Shown: positions 1 to 12,160, numbered from the stretch's first letter. The stretch is DNA of 64,000 nt from Moniliella sp. 'wahieum' (GCA_003971905.1 RSEE01000083.1:237223-301222); one strand, 5' to 3'. Program-made: numbers and translations. Notes: generated from the letters alone by a model not told the origin.

Positions 1-684
1 GATGATCATCGATCATGACCATTCTGCAGCCTCAGCCATGCGACAAGGCCTCCTCGGATGGCAAAACTATACGCTTCCGCTCCTCGCATCCGCCCGCAGC
101 ATGGCGTAACGCAGGCCCACAAGACAACCCGTAGCCTCTACCGCGCTTCATCCACGCCTCCCGCCAGTGGCCGTCGACAAGATACGCACGTCCTCCAGTT
201 TGGCCATGCCCTTCGCCCCGTCATCCATCACTGTGCCATTCTCGCTCCCCCCCCCCCCAGTCCCGCCTCATAGACCGCACCGACGAGGCTGAGAAGGCGG
301 CGGCAAGATCACACTGCCGGGTCTGAACTCCTCGCACCGGGTCCCAAAACTCAGGCCAGCATCGCTGGACCTCCCTCCCGCTCATCGACGACGAAAACAT
401 CCTCGACGGCGGCAAGACCCTGCGCACAATGAGTGCCGATGAAAAATCAAATATGGCCAAACGTTCCCTCTCACTACCTCCAACTTCTGCTCAACAACAG
501 GCCATCCCAAAAAGTACGTTGTTATATATCCTCTTCTTCCCTTTTCTTCCACCCCATTCGCCTCCCCTCGTCCATTCACAGTGTGCGTCCTACCCAGTTC
601 CCCACGCCAGAGGAAGTGCTGGAGCCACCGAGCATGCCAACGTACTACGCAAAACTGCGCACCCCGGTGGGGATGCCGAGCAGG
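1..684 (+). CDS. 3' part of an unrecognised protein gene
   Basis: A plausible coding stretch enters from the left edge. After a C-run ending in AG near 260 an open segment begins SRLIDRTDEAEKAAAR, and further on it reads LIDDENILDGGKTLR, then NQIWPNVPSHYLQLLLNNRP. A likely intron lies at 514-581 (GTACGT donor, CACAG acceptor). The next exon reads PTPEEVLEPPSMPTYYAKL up to about 684, where a GTAAGG donor-like site follows. Joining these blocks needs one or two one-base frame changes, as in the rest of the window. No domain was recognised. The 3' end could lie at 684 or in a further short exon near 813-828. It runs toward the NBR1-like gene on the same strand. Confidence 0.35.
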
Positions 685-828
685 GTAAGGTTCCGCCTGC
701 TCTGATCTTCACCAAGGGTCAAGATCTTTATGGGGGTACCGGCCTCTCGTCTCGTTTGTTTTCTCTGTATCCCCTCCTCCATAAGAATGCCAGTTTGGTC
801 TCTCATCCACAGTTCTGCGTGCCACTAG

Positions 829-1398
829 AAAAGGCTGGCTGTCTAGGTCAGAACACGAGATACCCTCTGGTGCATCAGTGCGGGACCGGAGCCAGAGGCA
901 GAAGGACCGGACAGGAGGTAGCAGGCAGTGGTGGTGCTCTCATTGCCCCGCGAGGTAGCTCCCAGGCAGCCAGAAGACTGCAGCCAGTGGCTGCGTGCGG
1001 CTCTGCGTCCCGCCGGCCAGCAGTGGCTAGTGGGGGGGGGGGGGGGGCGAAAAAGGATAATTGCGGGGCAATTAACAATTCCGCTGCGCAGTGCGGAGGC
1101 AGCGACGCAGACTGCGACTACCTGCGTCCCACCCCCACCACCTGCGCCATCGCGTGTGCTGGTGGGATGGGAGCGCGTGCGCGGCGGCTGCTGTCTTGAT
1201 GCTGCCGGCTGGGTCCCTCGCTTAGCGCTTCCTGCGACTGAGCCACTGCGTCCTGCCTCGCTTTTGCGTCGCCTGTAACCCAATCAGCGCTCCGCCCATC
1301 ATCCATCCCGCTAACCCAGATGCGCCCCTGCCGCCCCATCCCGCGCCCCGCCTGCGTCTTCGCGACCGCCCGGCGCCCCATCTGCCGCAACTGCGGCC
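829..1398. other. intergenic stretch upstream of the NBR1-like gene
   Basis: Open frames here overlap on both strands and look like GC-driven shadows. A long G-run sits at about 1031-1047. No convincing TATA box was seen. The stretch probably holds the terminator of the upstream gene and the promoter of the receptor gene. Confidence 0.4.
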
Positions 1399-4300
1399 AT
1401 GCCAGCTGCCGCTTTCCTCCGGTCCGCCCCCCCACCAACCCCCGCCACGTCCGCTCCCGCCCCGCCCGGTCCCGCCCATCCGCTCGTCGTCAAGTGCCTC
1501 TCCACCGATGGCCGCACCAAGCCCTCCAGTTCGCCTCCGTCACAGCCACCACCTACCCCGTCCTGCGCAGCCGCGTGGCGCGCTCCTCCAGCTCCATACG
1601 ATTGGTCCGTCACCGGGGCCAGTCCGCCGGCACGCCTGACGGGGGACGCGCGGCGTTTGATCTGTCCTATACGGACGATGATGGTGAGGTGTGCGAGTGG
1701 GGTGCGAGGCCGACTTGGAGGATGCGCTGGCGTTTTTCACACCTTCGCTCCTCTGGCACGCACTGCACCAGCCGGAGAGGTTACCACGACCGAATGGGCC
1801 GGTACCACGGCGGTGGAGGTGCGTCTGCTGGCCCGCATGCGCAGCAGCTTTTCGCTCAGTGATTGGGGGCACCGACGCCGACAGTGCCTCGCTTCGCTCC
1901 CACAGCACTTTCTCCTCCTATGCCGTCGGCAGCTCCCCTCCGGATCACATAGCTCCACCTACCTTACGCCTTGGACCTCCGCTTCCGCCCTCCCTCCTCC
2001 GCCGCCGCCTATCCACCACAACACTTTCCCCTCTTCCCCCGGCAGCACGAGCAGTGCCGGCTTGCCTCCCGACACTGATCAGGCCAGCTTGCTTCGGACA
2101 TAGACGTGTCCGTTTAGCGCGCAGATTCAGCGTGCTGGCATCGACGAGCCAGAGGCTGGGGAGGGCGACGCCTCCTCTTCAGGCAGCGACCTGGCACTGC
2201 GGCCGGCCGCTTCGCTGCACGCGTCCTCTGCCGCTTCTCGCTTCACCTCGACTTGGGTCCGGCCCCCGTCATACGACCTTCTCCTTGGGGTAGGCACCAG
2301 ATGGACGACAAGCCTCTTCTCCCTCCCCCACTACCACCGCGCGCCCTCGCGTCTACCGAAGGCGTAGAGACTACGTCGGTGTCCCTCTATTCATCGAGCC
2401 ACCCTATTACCAACCAAGTCCCGACCAATTTTCCTTCGACGAGGGTCTGTCGCAGCTGGGCCATCGTTCGGACTTGGATGCATCGAGCGTACGGAGTGGC
2501 AGACCAGCGTCCCTTCGCTCGGCCCGGTCGTTCCTGACCCAGGCTTCCTCCTTGCGTGCTGGGTCCATCTATGGGCACATACAGAGCTCCTACGACCAAC
2601 GGCAATAAGAGGGTTTCTCTCGCCGCCTTGGATCCGTCCGATCCTACGGTACAAGTAGCGGGGAAGAGTTCGGACGATACGGTGAGTCACAAATCCTTGG
2701 CACGCAGACGAGAAAGTGCATCTCTTGGCCCCCGCCCTTGCCGCCCGCTCACCCAGGGCTGTTCGTGGCTTGCCACCGTCGGACGCCCAGTTTCTCCAAG
2801 CGTGCCAGGCCCTGCCCTCTTTCCTTGAACGAGAAATGCACCCGCTTCGTCTTCCCCAGCCGCTTCCTCCTCGTTTCTCCACCCTCTTCCAGAAAGCTAC
2901 CGGTGTAGTGCTTGCGATGTGCCGCTTGTGGGCCCGATGGGTTCGGGTTGCGGTACGTTTGCGATGGGTGCGGGCCCGCCGCGATGGATCGACGAGCAGC
3001 AGTGAGAGTACAGCACGCCCACAGGGCAGCACCTGTACCCCTTTCCTCGTTGGATGCGCGTCCTGGGCCCCAATCCCCGACACAACCAGAGTCCAAGCCG
3101 CCAAGATGCGGGGTGCAAGGGCTGGAGTTCTGTGCGGCGTGTATCTTTACCCGTGGGCCGGAACATGTGGCGGCGTGTGCGTCGTCAAGCCACCTCGCTA
3201 CTGCCACCCTCACCACCACTCGCTTCTCCTCGCACCAGCGTTGGCACGCATTTTACGAGCTCATGTGGAACGCCGAAGAGCGGGCTTGGCTTCCAGTTCG
3301 TCACGACATTCGCGGGACCTGTGTCTCGGCGCCAGCTCGAGCTGGCGGGAAGGACAGTTCCGTTGCTCCAGTGTGACGAATACGCCCTCTGTGGCCAGTG
3401 TTTCCGCATCGTGTCGAAACTGTAGGTGGATTGCTCGTTCACGATATGAGATCCCCATGCTGACCTTGTCTGTTCTGTATCTTTCCAGGCACGCTTGTCA
3501 CATGTTATCCGTCTCCCCATTTCGTCCTCGGCATCGTCCCCAATCAGATGACCGCAACCTTACTAACAACAGGCAGTATACACGCCTCGTGCTCGCGCCC
3601 GGATGACAGATGCGGTGCACACTGGAGTGGCGTGTGCGTCTGCGGACAGTACCCATTGTCGGGGTGCGGGTTCACTGTGCTTCCTGTCCGGCGGGGAGGG
3701 ACTTTTGTTCGGTTTGCGACGAGAGGGGCTTGTCCTTCCAACCCACCAGGCGCGTCTTGACTGCACCAGGTGCCTCGGACGAGGCGTACCTACCCCCCCA
3801 CACGCAGCAGCACATTTGCCTCAAAATCACCTTGCCAGTCGACAAACGCAATGTACAAGCCACGGCAGCATGTTGGAGGAAGCTTCGGACCGCCTGGTCG
3901 AGCTGGCGTTGCAGGGCAGCGTGTCTCTTGATGCTCCCTCAGGCCCCCGTCCCACGCGGGACGCGCTTATGGAACAAGGTCCTCACACATGCCTCAGTCC
4001 TGCCATTTGCGCCACGTGCCTCCCCCACCCGTCTCTGTTCCTCCTCAACCTCCCCATACAGGCCTCTTGCTTGAGCCCGAGCCTGGCGTGCCTCCGCCTT
4101 TCCCTACCAGTCTTCCCACCGAGGCTCCTGTGGCGACGATGCGTTGTCTTCTTTCCCCCCGGTGCATCTGGAGCTAGCTCCTGGCTTATCCGGTCGGCCA
4201 TTGGTGCCCCTATCCCCCGGTGCAGCTGGTGCGGCGCCTCGTTCGCTGGTGGCGTGCGGTACTTGTGCGCGCGCTGCCCCGTCGAGCCATCAGGAGGGTA

Positions 4301-5158
4301 CAGTTTTGCCAGACTTGAGCCGTACTCGTTGTTGGTCCACGACCCGCGCACATCTTTCTCAAGATCAACCGGTCTCACAGCACGTCGGCCTTGGTTCGTG
4401 CGCCTACCCTGGCTGTTCAGTACGATCCCTCGCCGCAACTGCCCCAGTGGCAGCCGACGACACGTAGCCCAGGCACTGTGGGACGCACTCTTGTCCTTGG
4501 CCGGCGTACCCAGTTCGGAACAACTCTTTGAGCTGGACCAGCTGGTGCACCAGCTCGACCCCCCGGACCATCCTCTGCGCGCCAAGACGGAGCGCATCCG
4601 TACCCTTCGATACCAGTTGCACGAAACGATGCTCGCTTCGAACCTGGAGCATGTTCCTGTCTCTTTGTGCGCCCCGATCGGGAAGGAAGGGTGCGCAAAC
4701 CGCACCCACACCCGCACCCGTAACCTATCCCCCGCGTCGGATGTTGGAACGGGACGATTCCGACAAAACGTGGTCCCACCGGACCGCGACGGCAGCGCCC
4801 GGCTGCGACGCGCGTCCTGGACAATGTGGTGGACAGCTTGTTGGCGGAGCTGCATCCTGGTCCCGCCCAACCGCTGTTCATGGCCTTCATTCTGTGCGAC
4901 AGTTGCTTTGAGTTGGTCGAAGGGCCGTGGTTGCGGTGTGTCAACTGTACGGCGTTCGGTGGACTTGTGTGCGCGGTCAGATGCGGGCGGAGCACGATGG
5001 GTCGCATGTGCTCGCTGTGTTCAAGCAGTCTGTCGACGCGGAACAGATCAAGGCTCTGGTCAACCAAGCTCCTTCCTCCCCGGCTCACAGCAGCAGCAGC
5101 ATGCACCCCACGCTCCAGCCCCCACAGCGCCATCTTGCCGGGCAACTTGTTTGCGTAG
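1399..5158 (+). CDS. NBR1: NBR1-like selective autophagy receptor (PB1 + multiple ZZ fingers)
   Basis: Composite reading over several frames. The ATG at 1399 opens a Pro/Ala-rich leader, then a PB1 domain: HPLVVKCLSTDGRT at about 1480-1510, and after frame changes FDLSYTDDDGEV and EADLEDALAFF (about 1655-1735), the acidic OPCA-type end of PB1. From about 2900 come repeated ZZ-type zinc fingers: GFGLRYVCDGCG with EFCAAC (2930-3145), LQCDEYALCGQCF (about 3365-3410), VRVHCASCPAGRDFCSVCDE (about 3660-3725), CSWCGASF with VRYLCARC and a HDP..IFLKI tail (4220-4365), and FILCDSCFELVEGPWLRC with EHDGSHVLAVFK (4885-5020). In NBR1/p62 proteins PB1 mediates self-assembly and ZZ fingers bind cargo or Ams1-type clients. 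I did not see an FW domain or a clear AIM/LIR. The exact 3' end and introns are unresolved because of indels. ATG11 lies 7 kb downstream. Confidence 0.7.
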
Positions 5159-5530
5159 AAAACCGATCGCAGTGGCTCGTGACTAGCCATCCCCTTCCTT
5201 CCTTCTTAGTATCCTACCTTTCATCTTTCTCCCGTTTGTCCTCCCTCTCCTTGTTCCCATCCTCCCTGTCGGCTCCCATCCAAACGCCTGTCCCGTGCCA
5301 GCGGATGCAGGGTGCGTAGCGCATCAGGACTGCCCCTGCACCTTCCCACACGGTGTGTTGCCCTTCATCTCCCCAATCCAATACCTCGTTTGACTCGGGC
5401 CCCCAACTAGGTCAATTCATACAATGGCGAAGAAAATCGATGTACGCTGAACAGTCGAAAGGACGGTGCTGTACTTTTTTCATTTCGCAATGTCGCCTGA
5501 AGAATTTGAAGCTCGAGCGCGAGCGGTCGA
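5159..5530. other. gap between NBR1-like gene and CCA1
   Basis: Two short ATG frames occur (an 8-codon one starting MAKKIDVR at 5424 and a 14-codon one starting MSPEEFEARARAVE at 5490), neither long enough to call. They could be upstream ORFs for CCA1 or the end of the receptor gene. Nothing else was recognised. Confidence 0.35.
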
Positions 5531-5815
5531 ATGACTCGACTGACTCCGGACATGCGACTACCAGTGTCGTCGATCACCTTCCGCCACTGCTCGTCCGCCC
5601 GCCTTCCCCTCGATCCTCTCCGCACGCCCACCTCCGCCCTGCGCCCACACACCCCACCCCTGCTTCCCGCACCGAGGGACGGCCACCCCCTTTCCTTTCT
5701 CGGGACCCACGCGCCGCTGCCTTCGCCTCGACTTGGACGTCAGCCTCCACCTCAGCAACTTCCGCGCCTCGAGCCTCTTCTCCCCCCACCTCGGTCCCCC
5801 CCTGTCCCTCGTGAC

Positions 5816-7725
5816 ATGAGAACGCGCACCGACATCGACCTCGGCCTCGAACCGTCGAGGCGCAGATCGCCAGCTGCTCGACGATACGTGTCAATGGATT
5901 CAGGCTACCCGCCCGGTTCTCTCCCCGGACCTGGAGCCGCAGCCTGACGCGGACGGGAAGCGTCCTCCCTCCGCGGCGAAAACTGCAGCGAACGAGTGGA
6001 AGTGAGAGGCGCGTATTGCCGGTGGGGTGGGTGCGTGACAAGCTGGCCGGCCGTGCTTTCGGACGACATGGATGTTTCGCTTTCGAGTTTGACCGGCTTC
6101 CATTTCGCCCACTATCTCAAGCTCTACTGAATCGGACACGTTCCATCGTCTCGGCTCTGTGCCCAGATCGCCGCTCTTCCCGACCAGCATGGCAAGGCGC
6201 AATGGGGATCATTAGCAAGATTGAAGCCAACCCCGAGCAGAGCAAAAACCTAGAGACTGCCACTGTGGGTGTGCTGGGCCGATCGCTCGACTTTGTCAAC
6301 CTGCGCAAGGAAACGTACCTCAAGGACAGTCGGATCCCGATCCAAGAATTTGGTACGCCCGTCGAGGATGCCCAACGGCGGGATTGCACCATCAACGCAC
6401 TTTTCTACAATGTGCACACGCACCAGGTGAGGACATGACTGGCAAGGGCTGTTGGACTTGTCGCGCGGCTGCATACGTACCCCCTCGAACCGTTCCAAAC
6501 CTTCGAGGACGACCCGCTGCGAATCCTGCGCTGTGTCCGCTTTGCCAGCCGATTCGCATTCAACTTCCACCAGGACATTACCGACGTCCTGCTCGGCCCG
6601 CGTGGCACGCACTTACGACAAGAGTTGGCCTCCAAGATCAGTCGGGAACGGATTGGGATTGAGACGGACAAGATGCTGCGCGGGCCATACCCTGGGATTG
6701 CGTTGTATCAGTTGCATAGGTTGCATCTGTTCCCCGTCGTCTTCCGCCCGCCTCCGGAGCAGGACGGCTCGCCTTCTCCCTTGTATTTGCCCAACGCTAC
6801 CACCGAGCCTGTTGCGCCATTGCGCTCGGATCAAGAGGCAGTGGCGATCTCCGAGCGATTGGAAGGCATCTGGCGCCGTGCAGCGCGAGCCCGCGAAAAG
6901 GGTACCCCGCCTCCGTCTCGGATCGCGCCTCTGTTTGATCCGGAGCAGCGACGCCGGCTGTTTTATGCCGCGGCTCTGTGGCCGCTGGTGGGGCTGGTGA
7001 CATGGACCCATCCTGCCGAGACCAAGGCGAAAGCTGGACAGAAGACGGCGAAGGCGAAGCGCAGTTTGATCTCGGCCACTGAGAGCGTGTTGCTGGAAGG
7101 CCTCAAGCTCGGGGCGAAGCAGACCAAGGAACCTGTCGAGGCACTGTTCAAAGCGCTTGTGGCGCTCGCAGAGTTCAAGGCGTGGGAAACCGCGGCGGTG
7201 CAACGAGGCGATCAGCTGGAAACGATCCAGACCCAACTCTACTTTATGTTGCGCAAACCCTGCTTTGTCAACCCGACATACTCCCTTTCCCTGTTTCGTG
7301 CGGCCTTCTTCTTTGCTGCGCTCGCCCATGCCCATTCCGGGTCCACGGACTCCGACTCCGACTCCGGCTCCGACTCCCACCTCGCCCCCACCGCGGACCT
7401 GGACCGCTGGTGGACCTGGATCGAGGAGCTGGATATGGTAAGGCGGGCGAGCGAACGACCACTGTTGAATGGTCTCCAGATCCAGCAGCTGGTCGGCTTT
7501 GCGCCAGGCCCACTCATCCCGGCCATCCAACACCACGTGCTGGAATGGCAATTGTGGAACGTCGCTGCTGACGCTGCCGCCGGCCCGTCTGCCTCCGCCG
7601 TCGCAGCAGCCCAAACGTGGTTCCGTACCGCCTGGGACGCAGGCACCGTCTTACCCCCCGACGAGTGGCACGCGCTCAGGCAGCCGCGGCAGCCAAGGGC
7701 GCAAAGAAGACCAAAAAAAACTTAA
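5816..7725 (+). CDS. CCA1: CCA tRNA nucleotidyltransferase
   Basis: This class II nucleotidyltransferase adds the CCA end to tRNAs in cytosol, nucleus and mitochondria. Recognisable blocks: VEAQIA..LLDDTCQWIQ (about 5850-5900), GGWVRDKLAGR followed by DDMDVSLSSL (6020-6100; DxD is the metal site), NPEQSKNLETATV and DFVNLRKETY (6225-6315), RRDCTINALFYN (about 6375-6410), the D..G..LL segment, EDDPLRILRCVRFASRFAF (about 6505-6560), and KISRERIGIETDKML (about 6635-6680). The C-terminal helical part is one long open frame to the stop at 7723-7725 and ends Lys-rich. At least four one-base frame changes are needed and no intron is required. A second in-frame ATG at 5531 would add an Arg/Ser-rich, acid-poor leader of 95 codons that looks like a mitochondrial presequence. 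A Gag-like gene converges from the right. Confidence 0.85.
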
Positions 7726-8401
7726 CTAGCGTGCCAGGCAAGTGGACGCGGGAATGGTGACGCTGTGACGCTGTGACGTTTTGACGCTCTGACACTTGAA
7801 GCTGGATGATGGCAGACGTGCCGGGCGCAGGCGGCGCGATGCGGGCAGGAGGGACGCCGTGGAGCGGGCAGGATCAGTTCATCGGCATGCATCTATCGTA
7901 TATACGCATCTTAGTACTATCGATCCATCTCTACGCAGACGGTTAGTTCCCATGGGATGCACATAATTAACGGCCGTCACGCAAATGCCCCAGAGGCAAG
8001 ATGCTGCGATGGATCCGAGTTCGGGTTCTGAGCGTACTGGCTAACGGTGGGAACCCGGGAGGCAAACAGGACAAAGCACACAAGGTGGGGGTGGTTATGA
8101 CCAAACATCTTCATCCTCGTGCCAGTTGTATCGTGTGATGTTCGTCTCGACACCGCCACGCCATACCATGCTAGCGGCTCGGCGTACCCTTTGGGTACAG
8201 ATGCACGGAGGTTAGGCTGCTCTTCCAGATTGCTGATACCGGCCGAGCGTGAAGATGGCTTCACGGTGTCTCTACGGGGCATCCGTGTTGCGATTGCGGT
8301 TATTCCCGCGTTTGTTGGTATGGGGGTGACCGCCGTGGGAGCCAGTCTCGCAATCGGGAGCCGCTGGGAGAAGCGCAATGTCTTGTTGACTTCTTCCATG
8401 C

Positions 8402-9312
8402 TCAGGACTCTAGACGAAGACGGTCCTTAGGGTCACGCAGACCCCCGATAAGAATGCGGCGGTAATGTTCGTCGCCGGCCGGGCAGATGCAGTTGATCCG
8501 GTGTTGAAGCTGGGTCATCTCGGATAGATACTCGCTCCCACTCCGTCGGGTTTGCCAGCAGTGGAGATGGCGGACACTCAGCTCGTGGAATCTCACGCTG
8601 TCTACATTACCGTATCGGTTGCGCAGGACGCGAAGCAGGTCGTGTGTAGTGTCGACGTTGCCCTCGTCGATGATGAGGAAGCGAACGTCGAGGGGGAGGC
8701 GGTACAACAGCAGGTTCGTTAGGTGCATGTCGAGGAATTGGTCGTATTGGTCCGACGAGCGACCGGATTGGACAATTTCTTTGACGATGGGGTGGATGCG
8801 GTGCAAAATGTCGACGATAAAGGATTCCCAGGTCACGTATTCGACGGGATCGTTCAAAATAGTCTTGAAAGTGTTGTTGAGACGCTCGATCTCCTTTCCC
8901 GCTCCTTCAACGCGTAGCGGAGGTCAGCCCTGTCCTCGCTCGTGAGCGCGGGGGCTGCTCGGGTAGATCCCGACTTGGCCAGTTCGGTGAGCACATAGTC
9001 CTCCAGCGCATTGGTGAGCGTGTAGATCCACTGGTCCATTCCGCCGGGGGCTTTCTTGTTGTTCGACGCGTACATCGCAGTGTGTGCCTCGGTCGCCGTC
9101 GAGCGGCACAGGGCATGCAAGCTCTCGCTGCTCGTTTGCGGAAACAGACGAACGCTTGCCAGGAGGTTGGCTCCAGCATCAGCGTGGACCTGTTGCCAGA
9201 GGGGGTCCGAGGCGGGGGTGGAGGCGGACTCGCTGTGGACGGTGTGCTGCACATGTTTGGTTGAAGCAGCACCGGGGGGCGGCGTCTGCTGCATGGCTTC
9301 GTTGGCAGACAT
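8402..9312 (-). CDS. stand-alone retrotransposon Gag-like protein
   Basis: The start is the ATG at 9312 (CCACCATG context), reading MSANEAMQQ. The N-terminal 100 residues are polar. The middle reads TNALEDYVLTELAKSG, then an Arg/Lys/Glu helix and, after one frame change near 8890, RLNNTFKTILNDPVEYVTW and DILHRIHPIVKEIV. The last third (RFHELSVRHLHCW, SEYLSEMTQLQHRINCIC, RRILIGGLRDPKDRLRLE) has the helical pattern of the Gag capsid region of LTR retrotransposons, including the typical ILIGGL segment. The stop is at 8402. A further indel may extend the reading to about 7980 through a basic, Asn/Arg-rich tail. No CCHC zinc knuckle, protease, integrase or reverse transcriptase is visible on either side, and no flanking long terminal repeats were seen. 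It is either a domesticated Gag or the remnant of a lost element. Confidence 0.55.
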
Positions 9313-9417
9313 GGTGGTGGTGGAATTTGGGGGGGGACTAGTGACCAGGGACGTGGGCACGCCAGGACTCGGTCAGTGCGGGGCAGTCGGTGACGCGTGA
9401 TGCGTGACGAGCCAAGG

Positions 9418-9446
9418 CATGCATCATGCATCATGCACCATGCACG
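9418..9446. repeat. GCATCATGC tandem motif
   Basis: Near-perfect repeats of GCATCAT/ATGCATC just upstream of the Gag-like start and about 370 bp upstream of the G-gamma reading. The same motif recurs elsewhere in non-coding DNA of this window (11020, 54050-54110, 54304-54328, 59126-59142). Confidence 0.7.
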
Positions 9447-9817
9447 GGGCGGGGGATATCAGTCACACGCCACGTCACGTGGTCGTGCCCGTGAGCATGC
9501 GTAGGGTTAGCGCTTTGCTTGAGCGCAATTCGATCGGCACCTCTGCTCTTGTTCGCGCCATCGGCCCGCCATCGCATAAGCAACCCTCATTGATCACCCA
9601 TCACCCAACGCGCCAGCCACCCCCACCGCTCGGCCCTGCCACCACCCGCACCCGCACCACCTTCCCCGCTTGCAACCCCTTGCTAGCACCCGCTACGCCG
9701 CCCTCGCCGCCCCAAAAGTCAGCCCCCCCTTCTTCCTCCCTCGCAACTCCAACACCTGCAGCTGTCACCCCCCCAGTTACGCGCCATGCCGATGCCCGCA
9801 AGCCCAACGTAAACGAG

Positions 9818-10116
9818 ATGAAGCTTCGCCGCCTCACCGAGAACAATGCGCGGCTTCAGGAGGACCTGCGTCGGCCGCGCATCAAGGTTTCTGAAGCCAG
9901 CCAATCGTACGTGGATCTGCTCCTCTGGTTGTGCTTTGCGATCTGCCATCTAACCCCGCTTGGCTACTTTTGGCTGCCCATCAACCCAGCTTGGTGGCCT
10001 ACTGCCAAGCCACGCACGACCCCCTCATCCCATCCGTTTGGGGTACTGTCGACAAGAAGGACGATCCCTATGCCCCGAAGCAATCTACTGCCGGATGCGA
10101 GTGCGTCGTCATGTGA
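9818..10116 (+). CDS. G protein gamma subunit
   Basis: Fungal STE18-type gamma subunit, the membrane-anchored partner of G-beta in pheromone and nutrient signalling. Exon 1 reads MKLRRLTENNARLQEDL then RRPRIKVSEASQS. A clean intron at 9907-9989 (GTACGT donor, CCCAG acceptor, 83 nt, phase 2) joins to LVAYCQATHDPLIPSVWG and DKKDDPYAPKQS. The protein ends CVVM, a CaaX box for prenylation, with a neighbouring Cys two residues upstream that could be palmitoylated. The stop is TGA at 10114-10116. The start is uncertain: the frame stays open far upstream through a Pro/Ala/Thr-rich segment, and the ATG at 9818 leaves almost no residues before the coiled coil, so an upstream exon or a missed base is likely. 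No frame change is needed from 9818 on, unusual for this window. Confidence 0.85.
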
Positions 10117-11120
10117 GGTATATGACGGGGTTACTTCGGTTATGACTGCTAGGCACCTAGCCCAAAGGCATGGTTACCCGCTATGTCCACTTTCTCCCCT
10201 CGCCTAACCTAACCGAGGATCAGTCAGGCTTGAGCTAGGCTCCATCGGTTGTCTTAAAAGCCTCGCCTTCCCATTTCCCGCCTTCACGCTCGGAAGTTAT
10301 CTGTTTGTCGGCGTCTTTCGTCACTGGTGCCGAGATTGTCCTTCCTGGGAACTCCTTCTACCTCGCGCATTTCTCTTTGATACCATCATCGTCTCTTTCC
10401 CTATCTGATCTGATCTTCTCCCAGGAGCATCTCTCCTACAAATCGGTCGTCTACGCCCTCATTCCCCTTCGTTTAATCTCAGACCTCATGTTCCCTTACC
10501 ACCTTCCAGAAGATCTATCCCTGTACACCATTGTCCAGCCATTGTTGTCATCTCCAGCAATGGCCAAACAAACTGTCCTCTCTGTTTCCGCCCCTTTTCT
10601 CTAACCTACGGCGATAGGTAGTTTTAGCAACAAGAAGCAATTATCAAGCTTCAAGCATTGGCTGCGTATGTATACAGCTCACGTCTAGTTTCTGTACACA
10701 AGAGGGAAGAAAAGGTATAACTTCGGCAGCGGTACTGTGGTCCTATCGCCTCCTTAGAGCATACTCCCCTCCCAGTACGGCAGCCATGTACATCGACGCT
10801 TGCGCATCTTAGTAGTAGTCCTGGTCTGGAGAGGAGGCGAATCGACGGTCTCCCGTCTCGCCGCTTGGACAATACAACAGGAATGGGCCGAATGAGAGAG
10901 TGGCAAAACTGCACCTGGCCGAAACAGCCGGTGCCCAACACCATGCTCGTCCGCTCGTGCATTGACCTCCCCCTCCCACCCGCCACCACGCACCGGACAA
11001 ACGTATGCATTGACGGTCATGCATCATGCCCGAGGCATGCTGTCACATTGATACCATCGGCGCCGGTATAGTCAACTATAGGCAACGTTGCCAACTTAGC
11101 TCCCGCTAAGCCCGGCCCCA
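10117..11120. other. non-coding stretch after the G-gamma gene
   Basis: Pyrimidine-rich, lower-GC DNA after the gamma stop, probably 3' UTR and spacer. A GCATCATGC motif sits near 11020-11034. No coding reading was convincing on either strand. Confidence 0.4.
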
Positions 11121-11840
11121 AACAGCCCACACCAACATCGGCAGCACGGTCCAGTGCACCTCCTTGAAGCAGACCAGGGAAAACGCACCAGCGCCCCAGG
11201 CAGGTGAAGTCCCCCACATGGACGGCACCAGTCGACCTTTGGATGGGATGGGCATCGTGCTGTCGAAAGCCAGCGTCATGGTCTGCGGTTCAAAACAGAT
11301 CGGGACCGAACACGGGGCAAGGCACATGCCGATCAAGACGGCGCAAAAGGCCAAATGGAAGCACTGCGTACAATGGGCTAAGGTCAAGTCCCGCTTTTGG
11401 AGTAAGATGCGCTCTGGATAAGGGGGAGAGAACAGCGCAACCAGGCCTTCTTGTCATAGTCCCGAATGAAGACCGAGGGGAAGACTTCCAAGAAGAGGGA
11501 GATGACACTGAGTGCCGTCGTGGACCAAGACCAATGAAATGCAGAGACCAGAAGCATCATAGGGTCCAGAATATGAAGAAGAGGAATGCGCTTGATGAAC
11601 GCCCCTCCGGTGATGAGGGTATAGTGGAAACAGGGGGGGTTGAACGACGACGAATATCGTCATCCGAGCCGCCTTCCCTGGCCGGCTCTTCTTGCAGACG
11701 ATGGGTCATGCTGTTGGCCGCTTTTTAGTGCCCATTGCGGGCAGAGGGGTGACGGGGGGCTGGCTGTTTGGGTGCTGCTGTTGCGGTCATCGAATCGAAG
11801 AGGGAAATTTTTGATCTCACCAAAGCGACCGTACTCAGAG
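11121..11840 (-). CDS. unrecognised membrane-protein fragment
   Basis: The minus strand carries hydrophobic segments that make better sense than the plus strand. One reading gives FHYTLITGGAFIKRIPLL, then ILDPMMLLVSAFHWSWSTTA and LSVISLFLEVFPSVFIRDYD (about 11645-11460), which would be two membrane spans followed by a basic patch. Further along are CFHLAFCAVLIGMCLAP (about 11370-11310) and FSLVCFKEVHWTVLPMLVW (about 11185-11130), two more possible spans. At least two frame changes are needed to link them and no start is clear. The family was not identified. An ATG11 promoter lies beyond its presumed 5' end, so the two genes would be divergent. Confidence 0.3.
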
Positions 11841-12160
11841 GTCTCTCAAATGGTTGCATTGCCAGAAAACTTCGACCCTCCGCTCGGAAAAGAAATCACT
11901 TGTGCCTATGCCTTTGCTCGGGAGATCCAATGGCTCCATTTCTTGTAGAGGCAAAAGGTGAGGGCTACGGGGGCGGAGAGCGACAAGGAACGCAGGCTGA
12001 TGGGGATGGAACAACCCCGCAGGGCATCGTTCCCGCGCCGGCTGGCTCCTCAGATGAGGCTCAACACTCGGCGGAAGACGCGGCGGAACGGAGGGAGTTT
12101 ATGGGGTGTGGCGGGCTGGCCTGTGCGCGCGTGGGAGAGGAGCAGAAGCCAACGCGGCCA

